From Ferruginibacter sp. (GTDB taxonomy: Bacteria > Bacteroidota > Bacteroidia > Chitinophagales > Chitinophagaceae): a DNA stretch of 53,884 nucleotides. The stretch covers positions 1 to 53,884 of the forward strand of contig JABFQZ010000004.1 of NCBI GenBank assembly GCA_013141435.1, read 5' to 3'. Below the pieces are notes generated by a model. That model saw only the letters and a program-made list of their open reading frames with translations. It ran no database searches and was not told the origin of the DNA. Shown one piece after another: positions 27,491-35,280 of this stretch. The position numbers and the translations under genes were made by a program. Position 1 is the first letter of the stretch; every line of letters starts with the position of its first letter.

Positions 27491-28414
27491 TTATTGTAAA
27501 AATTGCAAGTTCCTTTTTATGCCATCAAACTTGCTCCTTTTTAATGGCGACTTACTAAAAATTATTTTAAACTTTTCCTCTGTCACTTCTTCCCAATCTT
27601 TTTTAGTAAAATCTAAAATTGATGAAACTGGTTCAAAAGCTTTATCGGTAGTAGGTTTTGCAAAACTATTCCAAGGGCATACATCTTGGCATACATCACA
27701 ACCAAAAAGCCAATTGTCAAATTTGCCTTTCATTTTATCTGGTATAAGAGCATCTTTAAGCTCAATAGTAAAGTACGATATACACTTGCTACCATCTACA
27801 ACTTTATTTGGCAAAATAGCTTCGGTGGGGCACTCATCAATACATTTTGTGCAAGTACCACAATAGTCTTTTATACCTGCTTCGTCTGCCACCAATTGCA
27901 AATCGGTAATAAGCGATGCAATAAAAAAAAACGACCCTTGTTTTTTATTTATAAGATTTCCATTTTTGCCTATCCACCCCAATCCACTTTTTTGTGCCCA
28001 AGCTCTTTCCAAAACTGGCGCACTATCTACAAATCCCCTACCATGTATATCCCCAATTTTTTCTTTTAGTATTAAAAAAAACTTGTTCAATTTTTCTCTT
28101 ATTATTTCATGATAATCCTTACCATAAGCATATTTCGAAATTTTTGGCGCATCGTTATTTTGCGAAAGAGTAGGGTAGTAGTTTATTAAAAGTGTAATAA
28201 CCGATTTAGCACCAGGTACAAGTTTTGTTGGGTTGGTACGCAGGTCAAAATGGTTTTGCATGTAGCTCATATTTCCATGCATGCCTTTATTGAGCCAAGT
28301 TTCGAGCCGTTGTGCATCTTCTTTTAAAAAGGTAGCATTAGCAATACCACAAAAATCGAAACCTAGTAATGTAGCAGTTTCTTTTACAATTTTTGTATGT
28401 AATGCTAAATTCAC
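27491..28414 (-). CDS. queG: Epoxyqueuosine reductase QueG
   Basis: This 307-residue cobalamin- and Fe-S-dependent enzyme makes the last step of queuosine in tRNA. It shows the N-terminal domain with [20 protein letters not shown], the catalytic-site [20 protein letters not shown] and two [4Fe-4S] motifs, [16 protein letters not shown] and [11 protein letters not shown]. The C-terminal HEAT-like extension of longer forms is absent, as is common in Bacteroidota. No other queuosine genes are nearby. Confidence 0.95.
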   Translation of the reverse strand: MNLALHTKIVKETATLLGFDFCGIANATFLKEDAQRLETWLNKGMHGNMSYMQNHFDLRTNPTKLVPGAKSVITLLINYYPTLSQNNDAPKISKYAYGKDYHEIIREKLNKFFLILKEKIGDIHGRGFVDSAPVLERAWAQKSGLGWIGKNGNLINKKQGSFFFIASLITDLQLVADEAGIKDYCGTCTKCIDECPTEAILPNKVVDGSKCISYFTIELKDALIPDKMKGKFDNWLFGCDVCQDVCPWNSFAKPTTDKAFEPVSSILDFTKKDWEEVTEEKFKIIFSKSPLKRSKFDGIKRNLQFLQ

Positions 28415-28435
28415 ATTAGTTATTTAAAGTAAAAA

Positions 28436-29236
28436 TTAGAAATGAATATTGTAACCCAAAAGTCCAATAAATTCAAAATAACCAATACCATGACTTGCAT
28501 TATTTCCTTTTAATGCAGTTGTATTTGCCAGTGCATTTACATATCGTACATAGCCTGTTTTGCCTGTACCTTCTATAAAAAACTTTTTAAATACATATAA
28601 TCTTGCACCAGCTTCGGCACTTACATTGTAGCCCGATACATGAAAATTATTATTATACCTATCGCCTTTATATGTAAAATCGGTACGAGGAATGTTGATG
28701 CCTGCACCAAGTTTCCAAATTAAATTTACAAGTGGTCTTGTTTTTGCATTATTTTGTAGTACCGTTTTTTGATCTACATAATTTATATGCAATAAATTTC
28801 CACCATCGGTATGTTCAAAATGTAAAAAAGTAGCAGGGTTTAAAACACTATCGGCGTTTACTTGTACACCATTTATTATACCCTTTACCCTAGCAGTTTG
28901 CCCATCGGTTACAACATACTTTATATGGTCAAAATTTAACTCAATAGCCCTAGTTCTTTTTTTATTTAAATAAAACCCTAGTCTGTAATTATACTGTGGT
29001 ATCGATATTTCTACAGGTTTTTTATAAATTGCATCATAATCTGGTTTATCTTTTGCTGTTACATTTTTTAAAATAAAATTATCGCCATTACTAAGCCTTA
29101 TATGTAAATTGCTTTTGGTGTACCATTCTTTATTATATCCCCATTGAATGTACATTCCATGAAGTTTTATATGGTTTTGTGCAATCGAATTTTGAGTAGT
29201 AAAAAGTACAAAAAAAGCAGTAAGAATATTTTTCAT
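28436..29236 (-). CDS. Exported outer-membrane beta-barrel-like protein
   Basis: This 266-residue protein has a signal peptide (NSIA-Q) and a mature part rich in alternating aromatic strands (MYIQWGYNKEWYTKSNLHIR, YRLGFYLNKKRTRAIELNFD) ending in a typical barrel terminus (FEFIGLLGYNIHF). It is probably an outer-membrane barrel of unknown role. It may be co-transcribed with queG, which begins 21 bp downstream. I recognise no named family. Confidence 0.65.
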   Translation of the reverse strand: MKNILTAFFVLFTTQNSIAQNHIKLHGMYIQWGYNKEWYTKSNLHIRLSNGDNFILKNVTAKDKPDYDAIYKKPVEISIPQYNYRLGFYLNKKRTRAIELNFDHIKYVVTDGQTARVKGIINGVQVNADSVLNPATFLHFEHTDGGNLLHINYVDQKTVLQNNAKTRPLVNLIWKLGAGINIPRTDFTYKGDRYNNNFHVSGYNVSAEAGARLYVFKKFFIEGTGKTGYVRYVNALANTTALKGNNASHGIGYFEFIGLLGYNIHF

Positions 29237-29310
29237 GTTGTAAAGTTGCTTGCAAAATTAATCATTTATTTTAAGCTAATTTTATTTCTTTGTTATTTTG
29301 TTGTAATAAA

Positions 29311-29342
29311 AAAAGCTGCTACAAATAAATGAAGCAGCTTTT
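29311..29342 (-). terminator. Intrinsic terminator after the SH3-domain gene
   Basis: Arms aaaagctgct (29311-29320) and agcagctttt (29333-29342) have a 12-nt loop. Read on the minus strand, the hairpin is followed by a T run, as expected for termination of the gene ending at 29364. Confidence 0.8.
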
Positions 29343-29363
29343 AAAAAAAATTAAATACCGTTA

Positions 29364-29780
29364 TTACATTGGTGATAAGTATTGAGCATAAGCATAACCT
29401 TCTTCGCCATCTGCAGTTTTTACTTTCCACCAACTATCGTCGGTTTTTTCTACTAAAGTAACTATTTCGCCATGTGCTGCTTTACCAACTACATCGCCAT
29501 CGGTACTTGGTGTACTTCTTATGTTAAGGTTTGTAGCGTCTGTAGTAACTTGTAGTTGAGCGCCAGCATCTGCTTTAATGTCGATGTTTAACATCAAATC
29601 GCCACTTGCCATACCTGGATCTAATTTATCGTAGATAGCCCAAAGTGCATCGTAACTAGTAGTGCTTGCAGCAGTACCTGCTACATGCAATACACCAGCT
29701 TGCTCAGCTACCGATAGGTTAGAAACGCCTAAATCTTTTGCTGCTTGTAATAATTCAGCATATTTATCTTGAACTGCCAT
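29364..29780 (-). CDS. SH3b-domain protein with a BON-like N-terminal half
   Basis: This 138-residue protein has no signal peptide. Residues about 1-70 (LLQAAKDLGVSNLSVAEQAG, then VLHVAGTAAS) resemble a BON/YgaU-type fold. Residues about 78-136 form a bacterial SH3 domain (ATNLNIRSTPSTDGDVVGKA, then WWKVKTADGEEGYAYAQYL). YgaU-like proteins pair BON with a wall-binding module, so this could be a related cytoplasmic or periplasmic binding protein. The gene follows a BON lipoprotein gene by 40 bp and is probably co-transcribed with it. Confidence 0.75.
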   Translation of the reverse strand: MAVQDKYAELLQAAKDLGVSNLSVAEQAGVLHVAGTAASTTSYDALWAIYDKLDPGMASGDLMLNIDIKADAGAQLQVTTDATNLNIRSTPSTDGDVVGKAAHGEIVTLVEKTDDSWWKVKTADGEEGYAYAQYLSPM

Positions 29781-29820
29781 TTTTTTGTTTTTTTTGTTGT
29801 AATTGTAATTAAGTAATTTA

Positions 29821-30309
29821 TTATTTGTCTAATAATTTTGTAACATCAGATTTTACGTGTGCAGACATAAGCATTTGCATAATTTTCATTCTATCTGCTT
29901 TTGTAACAGAGCCAGAAAGTACAGCTTTATCGCCAGCAAAATCTAATGTAATTCCTTTAAGATCCTTTAAGCCATCTTTTACTTTTTGCATAGTAGCAGC
30001 ATCTAAAACTGTAGTTAATGTAGCAGGTGCAGCTACAGGCGGTGTAACAGTGCAATTGTTTACTACCGATTTTACACCTTTAATTGCAGCTACTGCTTTT
30101 TCACAATTTGCTTTGCAAGCATCATCTTTGCATTCGCCACTTAAAGTAGCTACGCCATCTTTTACCGATACTGTAGTACCAGCCATAGAAGCATCAGCTT
30201 TTATAGCAGCTTCAATTTTTGCTTGTACATCGGCATCTTTTGGTTTGCAACTTGTAAATGCTACAGCAATAATAAGAGCCGCAACAAGAGAGATTTTTGT
30301 AAGTTTCAT
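29821..30309 (-). CDS. BON-domain lipoprotein
   Basis: This 162-residue protein has a lipoprotein signal (VAFTSC, Cys20). A BON domain follows (about 28-88, VQAKIEAAIKADASMAGTTV then VKDGVATLSGECKDD), with an insert holding three further cysteines. A second BON-like half covers about 100-162 (LKDLKGITLDFAGDKAVLSG). BON domains are thought to bind phospholipid or to maintain the envelope. It is followed by the SH3b protein gene on the same strand. Confidence 0.83.
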   Translation of the reverse strand: MKLTKISLVAALIIAVAFTSCKPKDADVQAKIEAAIKADASMAGTTVSVKDGVATLSGECKDDACKANCEKAVAAIKGVKSVVNNCTVTPPVAAPATLTTVLDAATMQKVKDGLKDLKGITLDFAGDKAVLSGSVTKADRMKIMQMLMSAHVKSDVTKLLDK

Positions 30310-30407
30310 TTTCTTTGTTTTTAAGTTTTAAATTATAATTGAGTACAAACATAGTTAATACTTTTGTTAATATTAAGTAACCCAAAAAATTGTTAATAAA
30401 TTTGTAA

Positions 30408-30689
30408 TTACTTAATTACCACTTCTTTTATTACATTTTCTTTTAATGCTTCGTTTACCAATTGTATAATTTTATCTTTTTGATAAAGCAATTCGTTTCG
30501 TAACGGTGCTACTGTAGTTGTTACAAATAATTTGGAGCCTATTATTTGTATTTTATCGGTGTATTTTGCTACGGTTTTGCCCATAATTTTTTCCCAAATT
30601 TCTTCTATTTGTACTGCTTGTATGCCACTTTTTAGCCGGCTTTTTTGTAAAAATAATTGTAAGGCTTCGCCTAATGATACTTCGGCCAT
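30408..30689 (-). CDS. DUF721 (DciA-like) protein
   Basis: This 93-residue protein matches the DUF721 pattern: SLGEALQLFLQKSRLKSGI, VQIEEIWEKIMGKTVAKYTD, then KLFVTTTVAPLRNELLYQKD. DUF721/DciA proteins are linked to loading of the replicative helicase and often sit next to recF or gyrB. Here recF is 11 bp upstream on the same strand, which supports that role. The core KH-like domain is complete. Confidence 0.85.
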   Translation of the reverse strand: MAEVSLGEALQLFLQKSRLKSGIQAVQIEEIWEKIMGKTVAKYTDKIQIIGSKLFVTTTVAPLRNELLYQKDKIIQLVNEALKENVIKEVVIK

Positions 30690-30700
30690 TTTTTTAGTTT

Positions 30701-31783
30701 TTAAAGTTGTATTATTTCACCATCTATTTGCAATTGTTCAAAAATATTTTGCAATCTTTGTTTGTGTGTATCGGTAATAAAAACTTGCCCATCGTTTTCT
30801 TTGCACACCCAATGTAGCAAACGATGCATTCTTTTTTCATCTAATTTTTCAAACACATCGTCTAACAGTAAAATAGGGCTTATTTTGTTGTAATTTTTTA
30901 GTAATTGATATTGCCCAAGTTTTAGTGCAAATAAAAGACTTTTTCGTTGCCCTTGCGATGCTATTTGTTTAAATGCCTGATTGTTTAGCGTAAAAGTAAT
31001 TTCATCTTTGTGTATGCCTGCATTTGTACGTTGTAATATTTTATCTTTTTCAAAAGTCTTTTGTATGAGCATTTCAAAACTTTCTGCTTGCAAAAGGCTA
31101 ACATAATTAAACTGTATTTTTTCGTTATTATCCGCAATTTGCCGATAAAAATTTTCAACTAATGGTATTAGTATTTGGGTATAATGTGTACGCTTTTCAA
31201 AAATAATTTTGCCAGGGTTTATTAGTTGTTCGTTTATTACATCTAACAATAATGTATCTATTTTGCCTTGCTCGGCAAAGCGTTTTAGCAAACCATTACG
31301 TTGTTGCAATACTTTGTTGTACGTTATTAACTGTTGCAAATATTCATTATCTAATTGGCATATTAAGGTATCTAAATACCTTCGCCTGCCTTCGCTGCCA
31401 CCAATAATAATTTCTACATCGTCTGGTGCTATAATTACTGCTGGCAATGTGCCTATATGTTTTGCCAGTTTATCGTAAGCAATATCATTTACCAAAAAAT
31501 CTTTTTTACCTACACCTCTGTTTATACAAATAATTTTTTGAGGTTCTTTATTTTTTTCAAAGTGTGCTTCCAATCTAAATCCATCTTTATCAAATTGTAT
31601 ATTTAAAGTATCGGATAAAGTAAAATAGCTTTTTGTAAAGCAACAATAATATATAGCGTCTAATAAATTTGTTTTGCCTACACCATTTAACCCACATATA
31701 CCTACTACATTTTTTGTAAAACTAAAATTAGTTATACCGTAGTTTTTAAAATGGGTAATGGTTATTTTTTGTAAGCGAAGCAT
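30701..31783 (-). CDS. recF: DNA replication and repair protein RecF
   Basis: This 360-residue SMC-like ATPase loads RecA at gaps with RecO and RecR. It has Walker A GLNGVGKTNLLDAIYY near residues 30-45, the N-terminal ITHFKNYG, the signature SQGQRKSLLFALKLGQ (about 285-300) and Walker B SPILLLDDVFEKLD. Length is normal for RecF. It is followed by the DUF721 gene. Its upstream side (31784-32048) borders the restriction-modification island. Confidence 0.95.
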   Translation of the reverse strand: MLRLQKITITHFKNYGITNFSFTKNVVGICGLNGVGKTNLLDAIYYCCFTKSYFTLSDTLNIQFDKDGFRLEAHFEKNKEPQKIICINRGVGKKDFLVNDIAYDKLAKHIGTLPAVIIAPDDVEIIIGGSEGRRRYLDTLICQLDNEYLQQLITYNKVLQQRNGLLKRFAEQGKIDTLLLDVINEQLINPGKIIFEKRTHYTQILIPLVENFYRQIADNNEKIQFNYVSLLQAESFEMLIQKTFEKDKILQRTNAGIHKDEITFTLNNQAFKQIASQGQRKSLLFALKLGQYQLLKNYNKISPILLLDDVFEKLDEKRMHRLLHWVCKENDGQVFITDTHKQRLQNIFEQLQIDGEIIQL

Positions 31784-31935
31784 ATTGGCAAAGATAGTAT
31801 TGCAAGGTAATTGTAGTAAATATTTTTATCTCTGCCTAGGTTTATGCCACCACAAACCATACGCTTTAAAAAAAAGTTTTGCTGTGGCACGAAACTGAGC
31901 AAAGTATTTATTTTTATTCTTCAATATTTTGCACC

Positions 31936-31992
31936 TTAGTTTTTTTTTACAAAAATAATGTTGCTTTTACCTTGCATAATATCAAATACATT
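31936..31992 (-). repeat. Diverged third copy of the methylase edge sequence
   Basis: On the minus strand this short open stretch reads NVFDIMQG, KSNIIFVKKN and stop. That mirrors the methylase edge NVFDIMQGVSINIFVKK seen at 35284 and 34330. It lies behind the specificity gene, outside any complete gene, and its DNA is clearly related to the other two copies. It looks like the relic of a further module junction. Confidence 0.6.
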
Positions 31993-32048
31993 ATATGTGC
32001 TTACTTCTACTATAAAAAGGTTTTGTGAAGACACGAACCTAGGCGAAG

Positions 32049-33314
32049 CTATTTCGCTTCGATGTCAATGCCGTTTATTTTCGTCATTAATTTGTCGGTC
32101 TGTGTCAACGCAACGATGATTTTTTGATAGTGTAAAATGTCGTCAAATTCAAGTGTTCTTTCTTTTCTGTCTTTTAGCCATTTTTGTGCTGGTTGATAAC
32201 CGCCTATAAAAAAAGTCCACGCCACTTCGGGTACATTGTCAAAATATTGAGTGTCGTTTATAAATACTTTTCCGTTTTCGTATTTTGGTTTTGTAACTAC
32301 ATTATCTCCGTCAATAGGATATTGCGTAATGTATTTTTCAACTGTAGGGCTTTCCAATAAATGTATTTGTCTAATCTCTGAACCCAAAGCAACCAATTGC
32401 CAAAAAGTATTTGCATCTATTGGGTATGGCACTCTTGGAAAATCTATTTTTAAAAACTCTTTATATTTTTCTCTGTAATTTGGACTGTGCAAAACTGCAT
32501 AGATGTAATCCAAAATATCTATTGGTGCAAAGGTAGCTTTTGTAGTTTCTTTTTCTATTGTAAAAGTTAAGCCTATTTTTTTTGCTATTTCATTTACAAT
32601 TTCAATGTTTAAGTTTGGTTTTCTATCGTTGCTTTGGTCAATGGTTTGTTGTTTGTTATTGTCTGGGTAGAGATAAAGCGGGAAAATATTTGAATTTCTA
32701 TCATGACTGTTAAATTTTAATTCTATCGGAGAATTAACAATTTGAATATTATCTATTTCTTTTCTAGTACTTTGCTTAGAACAAACTAATGCAAAATTCT
32801 CTTTTTTAATTATGTGTTTAAGTACATTAAAACGATTTCTTTCTAAAAAATGCTTCTCATACAAAATGTATCTTACATCCATCGGACGATAAAAGAAATT
32901 TATTATTACAGAAGATTTTTCTAAAATTGCTTTCTTTCTAGCATCAATTACATTGAAATATTTTGATTCTAATTTATATATATCGTTGAATTCTTGATTG
33001 GATAAATCGATATTATAAATATCTATTTGTTTTTCAATAAGTTTTTCTGATTTAAAATCAATCAAAAAAGCATCTTTAGATGTTACAAATCCAACACTAT
33101 TTAACACAAACAACTCATCCATTTTAAATCCCTTCTCATAAACACCACTTTCATCAAAATCCTTCTTCACCAAAAAATAATTTGGTGCTTTGGGTTCTAG
33201 TTTATTCCATGCAATACTTGCTAACGAATTTTCATTCAAAAAATCATATTTAAAATCTCGTTTGCCTTGCAAATCAAAATGCAATACTTGTGCTAGTTTT
33301 TTGTCTTTACTCAT
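32049..33314 (-). CDS. C-terminal (specificity) half of a split type IIG restriction-modification enzyme
   Basis: This 421-residue open frame starts MSKDKKLAQVLHFDLQGKRD, which in intact single-chain type IIG enzymes continues directly after the methylase strand ending in NIFVKK. It contains the target-recognition region and the conserved tail: RPMDVRYILYEKHFLERNR, ILDYIYAVLHSPNYREKYKE, KIDFPRVPYP and EVAWTFFIGGYQPAQKWLKDRK. No catalytic motif is present. An alternative start is ATG 33323. It begins 8 bp inside the end of the DUF1016 nuclease gene. It may still act in trans with the nuclease-methylase part, like a separate S subunit. Confidence 0.82.
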   Translation of the reverse strand: MSKDKKLAQVLHFDLQGKRDFKYDFLNENSLASIAWNKLEPKAPNYFLVKKDFDESGVYEKGFKMDELFVLNSVGFVTSKDAFLIDFKSEKLIEKQIDIYNIDLSNQEFNDIYKLESKYFNVIDARKKAILEKSSVIINFFYRPMDVRYILYEKHFLERNRFNVLKHIIKKENFALVCSKQSTRKEIDNIQIVNSPIELKFNSHDRNSNIFPLYLYPDNNKQQTIDQSNDRKPNLNIEIVNEIAKKIGLTFTIEKETTKATFAPIDILDYIYAVLHSPNYREKYKEFLKIDFPRVPYPIDANTFWQLVALGSEIRQIHLLESPTVEKYITQYPIDGDNVVTKPKYENGKVFINDTQYFDNVPEVAWTFFIGGYQPAQKWLKDRKERTLEFDDILHYQKIIVALTQTDKLMTKINGIDIEAK

Positions 33315-34323
33315 TATCGGCATGTAGTTTTAGTAACAATTTTTGGTTTTCTATTTCGTCTATCAATTGTTGTTCGGTAGGTAGGTAATCAATATATTTT
33401 GTAGCAAATAAATTATTGTTTTCGGCCAGTACCGAGTATTTGGCTATGGTTTTATCGGTTTCGGTACATAGCAATATGCCTATAGTTGGGTTATCTTCTT
33501 TTTGTTTTTTTAGGTCGTTGTACATACGTACATACATATCCAATTGGCCAATATCTTGGTGGGTAATGGCGTGGGTTTTTAGTTCTATAATTACAAAGCA
33601 CTTGAGTATGTAGTTGTAAAAAACCAAATCAATATAAAAATCTGCTGTTTCGGTTTTTATATGTTGCTGCCGCTCTACAAAGGCAAAGCCTTTGCCTAAC
33701 TCTAATATAAATTTTTGTAAGTTATCTATCAACGCTTTTTCTAATTGTGCTTCGGTATAGCCCAAATTGGTTGGTAGGTTTAAAAACTCTAATACGGTTG
33801 GGTTTTTTATAAATTCAAAAGCATCTTGTTGTAATTGTTTTGTTTTTTCCTCCATTTCATTTATTACAGGTTCTTTTATTTGTGAGGATAAAAGACGCTG
33901 ATAGTATAAAGTAGAAATATTTCTTTCTAAGGTTCTTACGCTCCACATTTGTTCTGCTGCTTCTTGTAAGTAATATTGTTGTGCATTTTTTTGTGGAACT
34001 CTCATAATTAATTCAAAATGAGACCATTGCAATTTGGCAGACAGTGTCGGCCAAATCTTCACATCTGGGAATGTAAGGTAAAACTGCCGATATTTACGAA
34101 GGCTTCTTTCTGAAAAACCTTTGCCAAATTCAGTACTCAATTGTGCAGACAGTGTTTGCACAATTTGTTTACCATATTCAGCCCTATCTTTTCCATTTTG
34201 TTCTTCCAACACAATGCGTTCACCTATTTTCCAATAGGCTTCTACCATAGCACTATTAATGGCTTGGTAGGTTTTTTGCCTTGCTTGGGCTAGTATTTGT
34301 TTTATATCTTGTATGTATTGCAT
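33307..34323 (-). CDS. DUF1016 / YhcG-type PDDEXK nuclease
   Basis: This 338-residue protein has an N-terminal DUF1016 domain (YIQDIKQILAQARQKTYQAI to about 150, with QNGKDRAEYGKQIVQTLSAQ) and a C-terminal PDDEXK nuclease (YIDLVFYNYILKCFVIIELK, with the D and E-x-K catalytic residues). The in-frame extension to 34407 encodes a copy of the methylase edge, so the native start is taken as ATG 34323 (MQYIQDIKQ). Genes of this family are frequent passengers in restriction-modification loci of Bacteroidota. Here it fills the second gap in the split type IIG gene. Confidence 0.87.
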   Translation of the reverse strand: MQYIQDIKQILAQARQKTYQAINSAMVEAYWKIGERIVLEEQNGKDRAEYGKQIVQTLSAQLSTEFGKGFSERSLRKYRQFYLTFPDVKIWPTLSAKLQWSHFELIMRVPQKNAQQYYLQEAAEQMWSVRTLERNISTLYYQRLLSSQIKEPVINEMEEKTKQLQQDAFEFIKNPTVLEFLNLPTNLGYTEAQLEKALIDNLQKFILELGKGFAFVERQQHIKTETADFYIDLVFYNYILKCFVIIELKTHAITHQDIGQLDMYVRMYNDLKKQKEDNPTIGILLCTETDKTIAKYSVLAENNNLFATKYIDYLPTEQQLIDEIENQKLLLKLHADNE

Positions 34324-34329
34324 GGGTGA

Positions 34330-34478
34330 TTTTTTCTTTTTTACAAAAATATTAATACTTACACCTTGCATAATATCAAACACATTTTGGTAGGGGCTAC
34401 CATCCAAGCATATTTAAAATCTCTTTTGCCTTGCAGAAAGTAATGCAATAGTTGCGCTAGTTTTTTATTTGTATTCAT
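34330..34478 (-). repeat. Hybrid junction repeat between the two cargo genes
   Basis: This 149-bp segment is a composite. 34330-34415 matches the methylase 3' edge at 35284-35369 (86 bp, 3 differences). 34409-34478 matches the 5' edge of the specificity half at 33245-33314 (70 bp, 12 differences). The parts meet at the shared heptamer CATATTT (34409-34415), present at the matching place in both parents (35363-35369 and 33245-33251). It encodes MNTNKKLAQLLHYFLQGKRD and then a shifted methylase tail. Its ATG overlaps the KilA-N stop codon. Confidence 0.88.
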
Positions 34479-35278
34479 TTCAAAAATTTTGCGTTGTTGT
34501 TATTTTGTAATAAAGTTATTTGCTGTATAGCAATTTGGTTTAGTTTTAATAGTCTATCTTTTTGTGGTACATTTTCGGAAATAAACAATGCGTTTAAATT
34601 TTCTAAATTAGATAAACAAATGAGTTCATTAATGCTTGCATAATCTCTTCTGTTGCCTTGCAAGGATGGGTTTTCGTCTTTCCATTGTTTTGCCGTTTGG
34701 CCAAATAAAGCTACGTTTAATACGTCGGCTTCGTTGGCATATACATAGTTGGCTTGTTGTGGGCTTACTGTAGGTATAATGTTTAGTTTTATGGCATCGG
34801 TATGTATCCTGTAATTCATCTTTGCTAGCTCTCGTTGTACTGTCCAGCCAAGGTTTTTTTGTTCTTCTTGCTTTAATCGTTGAAACTCTTTAATAAAATA
34901 GAGTTCAAATTCTACAGAAATCCAACTTGCAAATTTAAACGCAATATCTTTATGAGCATAAGTACCACCATATCTTCCTGATTTTACTATAAAACCAATT
35001 GCATTTGTATTTGTAACCCATTTTTGTGGCGACATGGTAAATGCATTTAAGCCTGCTTCTTTTTTAAACCCCTCGAATTCGAGGGGTTTAAAATGTGGGT
35101 TGTATAATGTTTCCCAAATACCTAAAAATTCTATGGTATTTCTATTTCGCATCCAATTTGCTATTGTTGCATTACTGTCTTCAGATTTATGCTTTGCAAT
35201 ATCTGTTAGTGAAATATAGTCTACTTCTTGTATTGTTGTTATGGATATTTCGGTATTTATTACTGTAATTTTTGCCAT
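34475..35278 (-). CDS. KilA-N domain protein (cargo of the split restriction locus)
   Basis: This 267-residue protein has a KilA-N-type DNA-binding domain over about residues 15-125: YISLTDIAKHKSEDSNATIA, NWMRNRNTIEFLGIWE, then ATGTGTATA-free protein motifs KSGRYGGTYAHKDIAFKFAS and LYFIKEFQRLKQEEQ. The C-terminal half (about 145-267) has YVYANEADVLNVALFGQTAK, typical of RhuM/KilA-N proteins of phage and restriction islands. It starts 2 bp after the stop codon of the nuclease-methylase gene. The exact role is unknown. A 32-bp perfect palindrome lies within its coding sequence at 35062-35093. Confidence 0.8.
   Translation of the reverse strand: MAKITVINTEISITTIQEVDYISLTDIAKHKSEDSNATIANWMRNRNTIEFLGIWETLYNPHFKPLEFEGFKKEAGLNAFTMSPQKWVTNTNAIGFIVKSGRYGGTYAHKDIAFKFASWISVEFELYFIKEFQRLKQEEQKNLGWTVQRELAKMNYRIHTDAIKLNIIPTVSPQQANYVYANEADVLNVALFGQTAKQWKDENPSLQGNRRDYASINELICLSNLENLNALFISENVPQKDRLLKLNQIAIQQITLLQNNNNAKFLK
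35062..35093. repeat. 32-bp perfect palindrome inside the KilA-N gene
   Basis: Arms ttttaaacccctcgaa (35062-35077) and ttcgaggggtttaaaa (35078-35093) are exact reverse complements with no loop and GAATTC at the centre. On the coding strand it spells FKPLEFEGFKK in frame. It might be coding chance within a conserved stretch, an inserted palindromic element, or an operator or protein-binding site. Confidence 0.8.
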
Positions 35279-35280
35279 TT

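Noticed and set aside
29825..30331. Long open frame opposite the BON lipoprotein gene
   Set aside because: It is antisense to a gene with a clear lipobox and BON domain, and its composition is a mirror of that gene.
32043..32060. Small hairpin (cgaagc/gcttcg) at the end of the specificity gene as a terminator
   Set aside because: It overlaps the stop codon, has a short stem and lacks a T run, so termination is not convincing.
34324..34407. N-terminal extension of the DUF1016 protein to ATG 34407
   Set aside because: The extension encodes a copy of the methylase edge (QNVFDIMQG...), not DUF1016 sequence, so the start is placed at 34323.
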